Of a DNA stretch of 64,000 nucleotides, positions 34,773 to 46,112 are shown piece by piece. Under the pieces are notes generated by a model. It was not told where the DNA came from. It searched no databases and was given only the letters and a program-made list of their open reading frames with translations. Location: assembly GCA_047967505.1 (NCBI GenBank), contig CM106541.1; one strand, given 5' to 3'. The position numbers were made by a program, and so were the translations under genes. Origin of the DNA: Dipteris shenzhenensis (Eukaryota > Polypodiophyta > Polypodiopsida > Gleicheniales). Numbering within the stretch: position 1 is the first letter of the stretch; the number at the start of each line of letters is the position of its first letter.

Positions 34773-35070
34773 TGTTGGGATATCTCAAGGTGTATGCCTC
34801 AGGCACACCTTATGTTTCTATGTGTGAGTGCTAGAGGCACAGTTAGGTGCCCACAAGCACAGTTAGGTGGTGGAGAGCCACATAGGATGATTGAGAGAAT
34901 CTAGGAGCAGATTGAGGAGATGATTGTGGAGCTCTAAAGTCATCAGTGATGTCAGTGAGCATGTATGAGGCGCCTACTTAAGGACCTCACTCTTCTTCAT
35001 TCTACAATGGAAGTAATGCAAGTATTCTGAGTTTGTGTCCACTCTACTCTTTTCCTTCAGTTTTCCAACA
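34773..35070 (+). repeat. 3' LTR of the gag-only element
   Basis: 298 bp, differing from the 5' LTR by three substitutions (roughly 1%). Confidence 0.95.
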
Positions 35071-35345
35071 TAAACTTTAGGGTGTACGCTAAAGCTTATG
35101 AAGACTCAAGACTTGTAATCACCATGGCCTGATGTTGCTATCTTTAAGGATCCCACCAATCGTGACAACACAACTCGTGTTCTTCGCTCCGACGGCAATG
35201 ATCGAATTTGTGCATCTGCAACCGCTTCTTGTATTGCTATGCAATGAGTCTTCTTTCTTCTCATTTTTCTACCTTTGCAAGTGTTGTAAAAGTGTCTTTC
35301 ATTGCCGTTTCGACCATGACAGCACTTTCATCCACTCGCAATCTG
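35071..35345 (-). pseudogene. Transposase-like 'WSDG/HGKG' family, copy C, 5' end
   Basis: It continues copy C on the other side of the gag-only insertion. 'aaagcttatgaagactcaaga', the 'caatcgtgac' stretch and the MKDTFTTLAK peptide (35300-35335) match 45836-46054 of copy B. Homology fades beyond about 35345. Confidence 0.65.
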
Positions 35346-35862
35346 ATCCTTGTGCTGCAGTTCAATTTGCCATTTGGGCAAAAAATGTAAAAGATAAGGA
35401 GCTCAAATTGAAGAAGGCCAAGACTGAGCCTGACTACGAGAAAAAAGAACTTGAAAGGAGGAACCAACCCCCTTTAGGAAAGGAGCAAGAAGGGCTAAAC
35501 CTATAACCAAGAAGCTCAAATCAAGGAAAGAGGAAGCGACATGAAGAGAGGGGCTGTGCCCCTGAAGGAAGGAACTAGCCCCCTTCTGAAAAGGAGCAAG
35601 GAGGGCCGAACCTATAATCAGGGAGCTCAAGTAGGCAACCTACTCAAAGCACTATGGAACCAGCCCCCTGAAGGAAAGGAATCTTTGAGATGTAATCTCA
35701 AAGAAAAGATGTAATCTGAAGGAAAGGAGTCTTTGAGATGTAATCTCAAATATGCAATCGATGTGTAATCTATTGAATTGTTAATCTTCTCTAGAGTTTA
35801 CTTGGGCAATGTTTTCTTAGCTTTGTGATTAGATAGTCTCCTTTGACATGCCAAGGACCATA
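35346..35862. other. Unassigned, with short direct repeats
   Basis: It contains two copies of an 'aaggagcaa(g/a)gaagggc..aacctataa' phrase (about 35478 and 35586) and three 'gaaaggaatctttgagatgtaatctca'-like phrases (35676-35750). No gene is recognised. Confidence 0.5.
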
Positions 35863-36085
35863 ATGTGAGACAAAAGATTTTGATTAGACAACAAATGTGA
35901 GACAAAAGATTTTGATTAGACAACTAATGTGAGACTAAAATATTTTGATTAGTCAACTAATGTGAGACGAAAGATTTCGATTAGACTACTCATGTGAGAC
36001 AAAAGATTTCGATTAGACAACCAATGTGAGATGAAAGATTTTGATTAGACAACTAATGTGAGACTAAAGAATGAGAAGGTCGGGC
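35863..36085. repeat. 32-bp tandem repeat, seven copies
   Basis: 'atgtgagac' recurs at 35863, 35895, 35927, 35960, 35992, 36024 and 36056, each followed by '(a/t/g)aaagatttt(g/c)gattaga(c)'. The period is 32 bp with one 33-bp step. Non-coding. Confidence 0.95.
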
Positions 36086-36869
36086 TCAATGAACTCTCTC
36101 CCTATTTAAGTGTAGTGCAGACACAACTAAGATCCCATTATGAAATCTAGCCCCAAAATTCTTTACACCGATCCACCTACTGCAAATCTATAGCATACCC
36201 AAAAGACTTTGGAATGCTTTTGTTCTACCTGAAAACGATGTTGGATGAATTCCTCACAGAAATAGTCCCAGAGAAGAAGGAGGAAAATAACTACAAGGAC
36301 ATGTTTCGGTGGTGGATGTATTACTTGGAATCGGCAAAGATGAGGAATATTAATTTCCTTGGCTATTGATTTTCTTGCTCCTTTAAGGTACTTGTCAAGC
36401 TCATGATGTAGGTTTCTTTTGGCAAGACATGATGGAGTGCAAATACTAGGATGAAGATGCGCAAAGTTGTAAAGAGTGCAAATACTAGGATGAAGAGGAC
36501 CCCAAGTGATAGGAGGAGTTACTATGGCCATATAAGTTGATAGAGACAAGCAAGTAGTGTGTGCTCCAAGTGTGTGAAGAGGTCTATGATAGTCCATTAG
36601 ACTGGCCTAAAGAGCTAGGAGATGCTTGCTATAGAGAGGTTGATAAGATAGTTGGGAGTTTGGAATTTCCTTGAGTGGCCAAATGTCATTGTATTTTCAA
36701 AAAGAAAAAATCTTGTAGAAATTTCTTGGGCTTGTGGACTTTCTTGGCTTGCCATCATCCATGATCTATGGTGCTTGTAATACGTGATTTTGTGTCGACT
36801 TGCTTCCATGTTAGTACTTAAATGTTTTAAGTATCCCGATGCTTGAAATTTGATGATTAAAGATAACTA
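36086..36869. other. Unassigned spacer
   Basis: A 51-bp near-duplicate ('gtgcaaatactaggatgaag') lies at about 36437 and 36476. The 144-codon open frame on the - strand (36163-36597) contains this duplication and resembles no family, so it is not called a gene. Confidence 0.45.
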
Positions 36870-37339
36870 GTCTAACGGGGACTGTTTTAGTATAGCACTT
36901 TGCAAGAAATTTTAGGATAGCATGACAGTAGTGCAGGGATATCATGATAGTAGTGTGGGATAAGTGATTTTTAGTGTAGTGGTTGGTTGAATTAGGATGT
37001 TAACAACCACTAACACGGTGGTTTGCTTCTATTATTACAAGATGAATGGATTTGTGGATGTGTGGATTCATTATGGGATTTAATAAAACTAGCACGGTGG
37101 TTATTGGGATATACTAAAGATAAGCATGGGATTTACTATTTGGGATTTATAAAAATAATTTAATAAAACCAGTACCGTGGTTGTTTGGGATATACTAAAA
37201 AGCATGGGATTCATCATTTGAGATTTACAAAACCAAGTGCGGTGGTTAGTTTGGGATTTACTAAAAGAAGCATAGTCTCAAATACATTTTCCATTCTAAG
37301 TGAAATCTTATTTCCTTGCAATGAGACTACATTTTCTTA
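36870..37339. repeat. Degenerate 'acggtggttgtttgggatatactaaaa' repeats flanking copy A
   Basis: At least four variants of 'gcggtggtt.(t)ttgggat(a/t)tactaaaa' occur between 37010 and 37270. The same phrases occur at 42433-42550 next to copy B, so they probably form the 3' flank of the element family. Confidence 0.7.
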
Positions 37340-39741
37340 TTACTATCTCAGTCGTCCTTGTCCACTGCTCCAAGACACCCCAAGATGTGCTCATGCATGC
37401 CTAAATCCAATTTGAAGTCACTCTTGCCCTTCTTTTGTTGTAGCACACGTTGCATCTGGAACTTAATAGCTCTTACTAGATGAGAGTACACAAATGTTTG
37501 TGGACTCTTATGTAGCAGTTCGTAATTGCGGCCTCTCTTGATGTTTTTTTGTACCAAAAAGCTCTCACGTCTCATAGGTTGTTCCCCAATTATTCTTAAA
37601 TGCTTCCTCAGCCTTGTGCTTAGGTTTTGTGCACTGCAACATAAAGTATGGGTCATCTTCCTCATCCTTCCCAGAGGCAACGAGAGAACTGCAAAGTTAT
37701 CCCCCTCTTCCAGACAGTCAGTAAGGTCATCGAAACTCTCCCCAAATTGTGGCAAGTCATTTGTCTCTCCATTGTTTGTCACTCCATCTGAACATAGAGG
37801 GAAAAGTTGAAATCGCTCCCATGTCTTCACAATTGCAATGTTCTCATAATCATCATGATCCCCTATGATGCATGCACTGTAGAAACAAGAAAGTTTTCTT
37901 GTTTTAATCAATTGGTTGTTTGAAAAGCCCCATATGCTGTGTAGACCACAAACTCCTTTAATTTTCTCGCAATCGTGCCGGCTTCTCCTTTGCACTTCAT
38001 CCACTTTCACTTCATGGAACACTTTGCGTACTACAATATTCTTAAGGCTTTGTTTACTGTATGTTGAATGCGCGCCTATGGAGAGGTTGGTTGCAAACCA
38101 TGTTACAGCATCATGGGCATCATTGAGTTTTTCTTGAGCGCATGTTAATTTGGTATTTAAACAGAGTTTGCTTAATAATAGCACCGCATCCATCATGTTC
38201 ACCCTTGCCATGGCTGGACCCAAAGAAATTCCACATCACGTCTAGGCCGGTTAGGGATTTGAACCTTGAGACAAAGTAGAATCCACGGGCTAATTTAAAT
38301 TGAGAGGCACCATCTGACCACACCCAATGTTGTTTTATATTTTTTGCATAAGGATTTTTCTTTTTTAGCCATTCCCAATGCAGTATAAAAGCATGCTACA
38401 CAAATAAGGTGTCATGTTCCCTTTCATATGAAATGTAGAAATGGTATGTGTGTTGCACTGACCTAGACTCTTGTGAGTCAACAAGCTGACTTGCATCAGG
38501 CATGGAAGAATCAAGCAAATGACTGTATGTGATATGCACAAGAAATGTTCTCTGGTTGTTGTACTAGTGAGCACTTTTTATCTCATCTCGTTTTTGAAAT
38601 AAATAATTTTCAGAAAAATCTATGATAGAGATAATGATGTCATGGGGAAAATATGCAAGGCACATCCTGAACTGCTTATCTTGCCAGCTGGCCATGAAAT
38701 TGTGAAGCATATATTTTGGGATGGATTGAATCACGTGACCTATAAGCTCCCTTGGCTCAGTACTCTTATATGATAGTAGTCATCTCTTTTTATTGGATCC
38801 TTCAACCATTAGGGGAGAAATGAGGTCTCAAAAGGGCCTCATAAGGAATGGATTAGGGGAGGATTATGAAACTTAATCTCATCCTATGTGGAGGGGTCAT
38901 AATGGAGGGTCAAGTGGTTTTGCTAAGCTAGAGGTGGTTTTGCAAGCAATAAAGAGGGAGGGGTAAAAAAACATCCAATAGGTTCTAAATATATGTAAGT
39001 GGTCAGCTTACATGGACACATGATTGGTTGTTGGCTTGGTGGCAAGGGCCCATGGGTGGGGACTACATGGTCAAATCCTGTAAGGTAGTCATAAATTTTT
39101 TGGAGGGTGGTGGGATTGTTGGGCACCCAAGGTGGTGGCTGCATGTCGCTTGTCCATGTGGCAGGCCCGCGTGAGGCGTGGCCTTCCCTTTGTCCACTGT
39201 ACTCATGGGAGGAGCCACTTGCAAGCCCACTTGCAGCCTCCCTTTTTGACTTTTTGGGCATGCCATAAATGCACCCCCTCCCCAAATTTCAAAATTTGGA
39301 GATGCATGGCAGTACATGGTTCTCCCTTCCCACTCTTGGTAGTTTTCTCCCTAAAATCCATGGTATTTCATTCCCTTTTTTCAAATTAAAGCCACTTGTT
39401 TCAAATTGAAACCACCTATGACCTAAGCATAGTAAATGCTACATGCCACCTCAACATACCATTGCCCTAAACCTTCTAGCACTCTCATTGGTACACCTCA
39501 AATCCCTCTCTAGTAACTTAAAATTAGGAAGCACTAATTGGAGGCCCTTTTGAGACCCAAATCTCCCCTAATGATTGACATTTTCAAATCTCCTTCATTT
39601 TAAAGCAACATGGTTGTCTTCCCTCATTTCATTTTAAAGCTTACACGTGCCACGAATGATTCCATGCAGTGCCACTCACGGTCTCCCTTTGAACAAAGCA
39701 CTAGCTCCCACAGAGTCCTTAGGCTACAAAACTTGCTCTCC
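37340..39741 (-). pseudogene. Transposase-like 'WSDG/HGKG' family, copy A (C-terminal part)
   Basis: Read on the - strand, the fragment starts in the cysteine-rich region (39741-39574). It is interrupted by a 766-bp inverted-repeat element (38808-39573), then continues through RELIGHVIQSIPKYMLHNF, a linker, HWVWSDGASQFKLARGFYF (38330-38270), MWNFFGSSHGKGEHDGCGA (38235-38180) and a C-terminal region (KVFHEVKVDEVQRRS, GLHSIWGF). It ends LGAVDKDD at 37348. The Asp of WSDG, the His/Lys of HGKG and the following Asp look like a metal-binding catalytic core, which is inference. From memory, similar unannotated proteins occur in mosses, lycophytes and some animals, probably encoded by a DNA transposon. 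Frameshifts near 38150 and 38365 break this copy. Confidence 0.65.
38808..39573. mobile_element. 766-bp element with ~33-bp terminal inverted repeats
   Basis: The ends are CATTAGGGGAGA...(a)tgaggtctcaaaagggcctc and its near reverse complement, with about 29 of 33 positions matching. It precisely interrupts copy A: copy B reads straight through from 'ccttcaac' to 'attttcaaatc'. No clean target-site duplication is visible. It has no transposase, so it is a MITE-like non-autonomous DNA transposon. Superfamily cannot be assigned. Confidence 0.85.
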
Positions 39742-42433
39742 CATAGCACTAACCTTATAGAGTGCTATAAAGGAAAGGGTTAGATCCCCTAACCCTAACC
39801 CTAAATGGGTTTGTATATATTCTATTTTTTCAACTAAATCTAGTGTACAATTAGTCATTTGTGGTGTGCTCTCTAGCTGTGCCCTCTCTCCTCATCTCCA
39901 CTCTTCTCCTCTCCCCTCTTCATATTTTTTCACGGTATCAGAGCTCCCTTGCCTTCTGCTGAGGCATTGTGATCCTTGAGAGTGCAAGAGAGATCGAGAG
40001 AGATTGAGTGTTCCATTCACTTCCGTAGAGTGAGAGAAAATTCCATCCATTCAAAGAAGATTTCCATTCATTGTGATTTGAGAGATTTCATTAAGTGTGA
40101 GAGAGATATTTCCTTCTCCAGTAATTTCCATTTGTCAAAGAATTCTTGAGTGTTCATGTGAGATTTTGTTCATTTCATTTGAGAGAGACGTATCCGTCCA
40201 CTTACTTCCGTTGAGAGAGAGAGAGAGAGAGTTTCATTCTGGTAGTCCCAAGGTTCAATATCTCCTTCTATTTGCTATTGGTCTCCTTCTATTTGAGAAG
40301 ACTTGAAGGCTGGTTGTCCCAAGGAGATCCGGTAATTGATCAATCGACTCCTTCGGCTCAGCTTCTACTATGGCTCCTATCAGCAAACTACTACAGCTCC
40401 TAAGCCTTAACTCAACAACGAGCTTGATTACCACTAAGGAGCTCAAAGGATCCTTCTTGCACTCCAACGCCCACCAACTACAAAGCCTCTCCAATGATGA
40501 GCCTTCTATGGCCCAAAGAAGCGACTCCAATGAAGCTGGACTTCAAGCAGCACTCCCGCTCTCCATACTCAAGGACTCCATGCAAAAGTCTTCCAAAGTG
40601 AGTGACCTTTGCTCGCCAATGACTATAGCAATGCACAGGGCACCATACGACCTACAAACCTACAACTGAGTGAAGAGCATAAGTAGACGGGCCTCCACAA
40701 GCCAACGCTTAACCAATCAATAGAACTACAGCTTCTAGCGCCTGACTAATCTCATCGACGGACTCCTGCAAAGCCAGCTTCATAGCTAGCTCCTATGCGG
40801 CTCTTCCAACTGCTTTAGTAGCGCTGCCATAGCCTTCCACGACCAACTCACTATCAGTGGCTCAATGCTCTAGCTCTTCAAACATAGCCTTCGACAACGA
40901 TGTCTAGTTTCCAGCTTCTCTAAGCTCCCAAGTCTCCAGTGATACAGTGGCTCCCAACCATAACAGCGAGACCCAGCCAATGTGTATGTCCATCTACAAC
41001 GCCAAGCTTTCCTGAGCCAACGATGGATTGCAGTTCCAAAGCAGCACTCCTAAGCCGATGTGCAGTGCAGATCAATCTCCTACCCTGGTTGTCTATCGCC
41101 AACGTCATCTGTAGAGAAGTTGAAGCTTCTCTCTTTCTCCCTCTCTACCACATGGCAGATACAACTTAACCTGAGTCAGGTCAAGATTACCATGGGTTAA
41201 GTGCTTGGTCCTGTTTTTGGACACGTGGCACCCCTACCTTATCTACCACATCATCGCCTTAGCCACATCTACCACATCATTTGCCATGGTGGCAGTCCAC
41301 ATCAGTAGGCCACGTCATCTGGCCACATCATCCTACCAGCATAGCCACATCATCAGTGCCACATCATTTTCCACATCATCATTATCATGTCATCTACTAA
41401 CATCATCATTTGTGCCACCTCAGTAGTGCCACCTCAGCTATCCAGTCAGCACTGACCTCTGCAAGCACACACAATGCTCCACAGTCACTGCATGTGACCA
41501 CTCTTGCCACCTCAGCATAGGGCTCTACTAGTACACCTCTTGCTAGGCACAGTGCCACATCATCACTACATGTGACCCACAGTGACACATCATTATTGAG
41601 CACCATTTGCACTCCTTTTGCCCCTCCACCTAGATCAAGTCATATCTCTTGATCCAGGAAGAATTTGAGGGTGCTCCAAAAAGAAAGTCGCTCATTTTTT
41701 TGTGCTCTACGCGCTCGTTACATCACTTGTACATTTTGGTGCAAGTTACACTCACATTTGAGCCTCATCGGCAAAACCACTTCCTTCACGCACATTCGGC
41801 TCTATATCGATGCATCTGACCTAGCACTTGAAAAGAACAAAATAAAAGGAATTATTTGTTGTTCTTTCATCGATCAGCGATTGGTATAGATCTAGATCAA
41901 AGTAGACTAGATTGTCATAGAGGGGACGCTTTGAATTTCCCCCAAGTTGCCAATCTAAGCCATGCTCGAAATTCCTGACTAGTACCTACTTGGAGTCAGT
42001 CCATACGCTCACATACGGTTTCACATCATTACATTACCTAAAACCTTATGTTCATTAGTTTAGTGAAGCAGACTTTAGAGAGTTCAGAGGCATTGCAGAT
42101 TGTTTAGTGGGTAGATAGCACTTGATTTCACACACACATGCCACCATTGTAAAGCCTATTTGGCTATCTCATGGCATCGTACACATCATTTCAGCCTTGT
42201 AAAGCCTCTTGGCTATTCCTGGCATCATTTGCCACAAGCCTTGTAATACAGATTAGATTTTATATATTGCAGTTCTATCTTCATCGAGGGTTCAGAGATT
42301 TCACTTGGCACAGTCAGTGTACTTGGAGTTTATTCATACAGAAATTTTCATGATACTTTTGAGTACATTTCTTGCACCATGTCTATGACTAGCAACCTCA
42401 ATCTGGAGGCATCTGCTAAGTTAGACAACTCAG
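39742..42433 (+). mobile_element. Truncated copia element (copy 3): partial LTR, primer site, leader, gag start
   Basis: It begins inside the LTR ('catagcactaacc', lacking about the first 70 bp) and ends the LTR at 39932. The primer site is CGGTATCAGAGC at 39933. The same long leader as at 22997-25422 follows, then the gag start 'atgtctatgactagcaacc' at 42379, and it breaks off after about 18 codons at 42433. The 3' end joins directly to the 3' flank of copy B. There is no target duplication and no 3' LTR, so this is a deletion remnant. Confidence 0.85.
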
Positions 42434-45400
42434 CGCGGTGGTTGTTGGGATATACTAAAAACAACCATGGATTTTACCGTTTGGGATTTACAAAAACAAT
42501 TTAATAAAACTAGCATGGTGGTTGTTTGGGATATACTAAAAAGAAGTAGTCTCAATACAAATTCCATTTTGTGGGACAAGTGGACATATTGTTTCCCTGC
42601 AGTAAGACCATACATTTTCTTAGTACTATCTCAGTCGTCCTCATCCACCACTCCAAGACACCCAAGATGTGCTCATGCGTGTCTAAATCCAATTTGAAGA
42701 TACTCTTACCCTTCTTTCATTGTGGCACAGGTTGCATTTGGAACTTAATAGCTCTTACTAGATGAGAGTACACACATGTTTGTGGACTCTTATGTAGCAG
42801 TTCGTAACTGCGGCCTCTCTTGGATGTTTTTTTGTACCAAAAAGCTCCAACTACTACATCCCACTTCTCATAGGTTGTTCCCCAATTATCCTTAAATGTT
42901 TCCTCAACCTTGTTTTTGTACAGTGCAACAGAAAGTATGGGACATCTTCCTCGTTCTCCCTAGAATCTGTGACAACTGCAAAGTTATCCCCCTCTTCTAG
43001 ACAGCCACAGTGAGGTCATCAAAACTCTCCCCAAACTATGGCGAGTCATTTGTCTCTCCATTGTTTGTGACTCCATCTGAACGTAGAGGAAAAACTTTAA
43101 CTCGCTCCCATGTCTTCACAGTTGCAATGTTCTCACAATCGCCATGATCCCCTATGATGCACGCACTGTAAAAACAAGGAAGTTTTCTCGTTTTAATCAG
43201 TTGGCTGTTTGAAAAGCCCCATATGCTGTGCAGACCACGAACTCCTTTGATTTTCTCGCAATTGTGCCAGCTTCTCCTTTGCACTTCATCCACTTTCACT
43301 TCATGGAACACTCTATGTACTACATCATTCTTAAGGCTTAGTTTACTGTATGTTGAATGTGCGCATGTGGAGAGGTTGGCTATAAGCCATGTTACAACAT
43401 CATGGGCATCATTGATTTTTTCTTGAGGGCATGCTAATTGGTGTTTAAACAGAGCTTGATTAATAACAGGACCGCATCCATCATGTTCAACCTTGCCATG
43501 GCTAGACCCAAAGAAATTTTACATCATGTCTAGACCGCTCAGGGATTTGAACCTTGAGATGAAGTAGAATCCACGTGCTAATTTAAATTGAGAGGTAGCA
43601 CCATTTGACCAGACCCAATGTTGTTTTATATTTTCTGCATGGGGATTTTTCTTTTTCAGCCATTCCCAATGCAATAGAAAAGCATGTTGCACAAATAGGG
43701 TGTCATGTTCCCTATCATCTAAAATATAGAAATGGTAAGTGCGTTGCATTGACTTGGAATCCTGTGAGTCAGCAAGCAGACTGGCATCAGGCATGGAAGA
43801 ATCAAGCAAATAATTGTACGTGATATGCACAAGAATGGTTATCTGCTTGTTGTACCAGTGAGCACTTTGTATCTCATCTCAAGGTTCTTGAAAAGAATAA
43901 TTTTCTGTAAAATCTATGATAGATACAATAATATCACGGGGAAAATTGGCAAGGCACGTCCTAAACTGCGTATCCTACCAGCTGGATGTGAAATTGTGAA
44001 GCACATATTTTGGGATGGATTGAACCACGTGACCTACAAGCTCCCTTGGTTGGGTGCTCTTATATGATAGTAGCCATCTCTTTTTATCAGATCCTTCAAC
44101 ATCAACATTTTCAAATCTCCTCCATTTTAGAGCAACGTGGTTATCTTCCCTCATTTCATTTGGATAGATGTTGAATGTCTTCTTCTTCATCTTTAAACTA
44201 TAATGCTTGCATGTGTCGTGAGTGCATTCAATCCTGTGCCACCCACGGTCTCCCTTTGGACAAACCACTGGCTCCCACAGAGACCTCAGGCTACAAAACA
44301 TGCCCTCCCTTGCAACACATGATGAGGATCCAGGTGGCCTACGGACTACGCATTCATTGGGGAGGCATGGGCATCGATCCCCATGGAGCAATGCTCCAAC
44401 ACGACTAGATCTCAAGTCATTCATAGCTTGCTGGGCCCAGTCAAAGTCTATGTGTGTTTTGCAACAACAAACATTCCTGTCTTTGAGTTTTCTGACATAC
44501 CAGAGCTTACAATGCTCAAAGCTCCTCTGTCCAATTAAAATGTCCGGCTTGAGATACAACTCCATCTACTGACCCAACATGTGGGAACAATAGGAAAAAT
44601 GAGCCCCCTTTTTGCTATTACTAAAAGAATACAAAATAAGTCTAATCAAAGTATATAATGAAGCAAAACATTTTTCAACCACCGCGGTAGTTTAGGATAG
44701 TCACAATTTCCGTCACTGGGCTGGTTTAGGACACATTTAGGATAGTCACAATTTCAATCACCGGGATGGTTTAGGACACTGTCACAGTTTCAACCATCGG
44801 GATGGTTTAGCCTGATGGTCTCAACTTCACATATTAGACAATAACAAGTATATTGCTTTTCATTTCTAAATTTCACCATTAGAAAATAATAATATAATAT
44901 TGCTTTTCATTTCTGAATTCCACAATTTAACAGTGGTATATGACCCGAATAGCAGGAAATTAAATCCAACAAATTTAAGTACTAAGAAACACAAAAATTT
45001 CAACCACCGAGCTGGTCAATAACTAACATCTATTCAACCATGTTGGTTCAAGACAATGACATGATTGGTGATTGAGCTGTTCCAACCACCAGGCTAGTTT
45101 AGTAAAATAACAATATATTGCAAAATATATTGCTGTTAATTTCTGAACCATGCCATCGAGCTGGACACTAATGTATGTTCAACCATGTTGGTTCAAGACA
45201 ATCACATCACTAGCGGCGATTGAGCTGAACCAGCCTACGATTGCATGATGTTCCAATCACTGGGCTGGTTTAGGACAATCACATTTAGTCCCAGCCCAGT
45301 TTAAGAAAAGAGACAAGTAAACTATCCCAAAGCTCAATCACAAACAACCACCAGGCTGGTTTAGGCACCACTGACTTGAGTTGTATCTAGCATGTGTATG

Positions 45401-46100
45401 ATGTGCTCCTCAAACACCTTTCATCCCATCCGCTTCTTACAGATGTCCTTTTTATTTGGAGAAACTCTCATATTTTCGTGCCAAAACGTCGTCACTTTAG
45501 CAATGACTTCCGCACTTAGGCTGTCTCTCCTTTTCTTGTGTTTTGTTGAAGCCCAAAGACTTCTTGGATCGAGATGATCGTGCATTGCTTCTGCTCTACA
45601 TTCAATTGCCACTGGAGCCACATTGGTCCTTCTAATTGATGCAATCTTTGACATTCTGCGCCCAAGCCATTTCCCCTTTGTTTCAAAGGACACCAGCATA
45701 GCTAATGTCACCCTCTTTGCAGCTAGTTGATCTAAGTTGTGCACCCCTTTCACTTTCAGTAGGCCATTTCTCAGGTTAGAGAGCATCACCTCTTGGACAT
45801 GCATCTCCCGAGGTGTTGGTAGGGTTGTTACTCTATGAAAGCTTATGAAGACTCAAGACTGGTAATCACCTGAATGGCCTGATGTTGCTCCCTCGAATGC
45901 TCCCACCAATCATGACACCACATCTCATGTTCTTCACTCCAATGGCAATGATCGAATGCGTGCATCTGCAACCGCTTCTTGCTACTGCTCTACAAGGAGT
46001 CTTCTTTGTTCTCATTGTTTCTCCCTTCGCAAATGTTGCAAAAGTGTCTTTCATTGCCGATTTGATGCCGTGCCAGCGCTTTCCTCGACCCGCACACTAT
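42434..46100 (-). pseudogene. Transposase-like 'WSDG/HGKG' family, copy B (most complete)
   Basis: On the - strand: an N-terminal region (MKDTFATFAKG ~46054; VHNLDQLAAKRVTL; RDSLSAEVIAKVTTFW; MRVSPNKKDICKKR ~45460-45420; KVFEEHIIHMLDTTQ ~45415-45370); a repeat-rich non-coding block (44660-45380, possible intron); a cysteine/histidine-rich region (KLWYVRKLKDRNVCCCKTH, CHDTCKHYSLK, 44565-43975, open for 196 codons); then QHWVWSDGATSQFKLARGF (~43630-43565) and the HGKG-containing segment (43500-43440). The C-terminal region (43311-43036) is KVDEVQRRSWHNCEKIKG...GLHSIWGF. Frames are broken at several points, and one stop (TGA after KKRMG) interrupts the N-terminal exon. The gene is not functional here, but this copy gives the domain order of the family. 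Function as a transposase is inferred from its repetition in this window and from the motif pattern. Confidence 0.65.
44660..45380. repeat. 'accaccgggctggtttagg' repeat block (possible intron of copy B)
   Basis: At least eight variants of a 25-30-bp phrase 'caa(c/t)cacc(g/a)ggctggtttaggacaatcac' are present. Related 'ccaccgggct' motifs occur at 31540-31960 and inside the 235-bp array at 50100-51300. Confidence 0.7.
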
Positions 46101-46112
46101 TTCTTGTGCCTT

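Larger units (their letters stand above)
32402..35070 (+). mobile_element. Gag-only copia-type LTR element (TR-GAG-like), 2669 bp
   Basis: The 298-bp LTRs (32402-32699 and 34773-35070) start TGTTGGGATATC, end TTTTCCAACA and differ at only three positions. TAAAC immediately flanks both ends (32397-32401 and 35071-35075), a perfect 5-bp target duplication. The primer site TGGTATCAGAGCC is at 32700. A polypurine tract 'cttgaggggggg' precedes the 3' LTR. Between them the only coding capacity is a copia gag; protease, integrase, reverse transcriptase and RNase H are all missing. This matches the layout described for non-autonomous TR-GAG elements. It inserted into copy C of the WSDG/HGKG element. 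Confidence 0.93.

Noticed and set aside
36163-36597. 144-codon frame on the - strand
   Set aside because: It contains an internal direct duplication, no recognised domain and no conserved context.
37040-38780. A tRNA-like T-loop phrase ('gatttgaacc') near 38256
   Set aside because: No acceptor stem or cloverleaf forms around it, and the phrase lies within the coding debris of copy A.
38923-39389. Frames of 84-120 codons inside the 766-bp inverted-repeat element
   Set aside because: They overlap each other on both strands and resemble no transposase. The element is best seen as non-autonomous.
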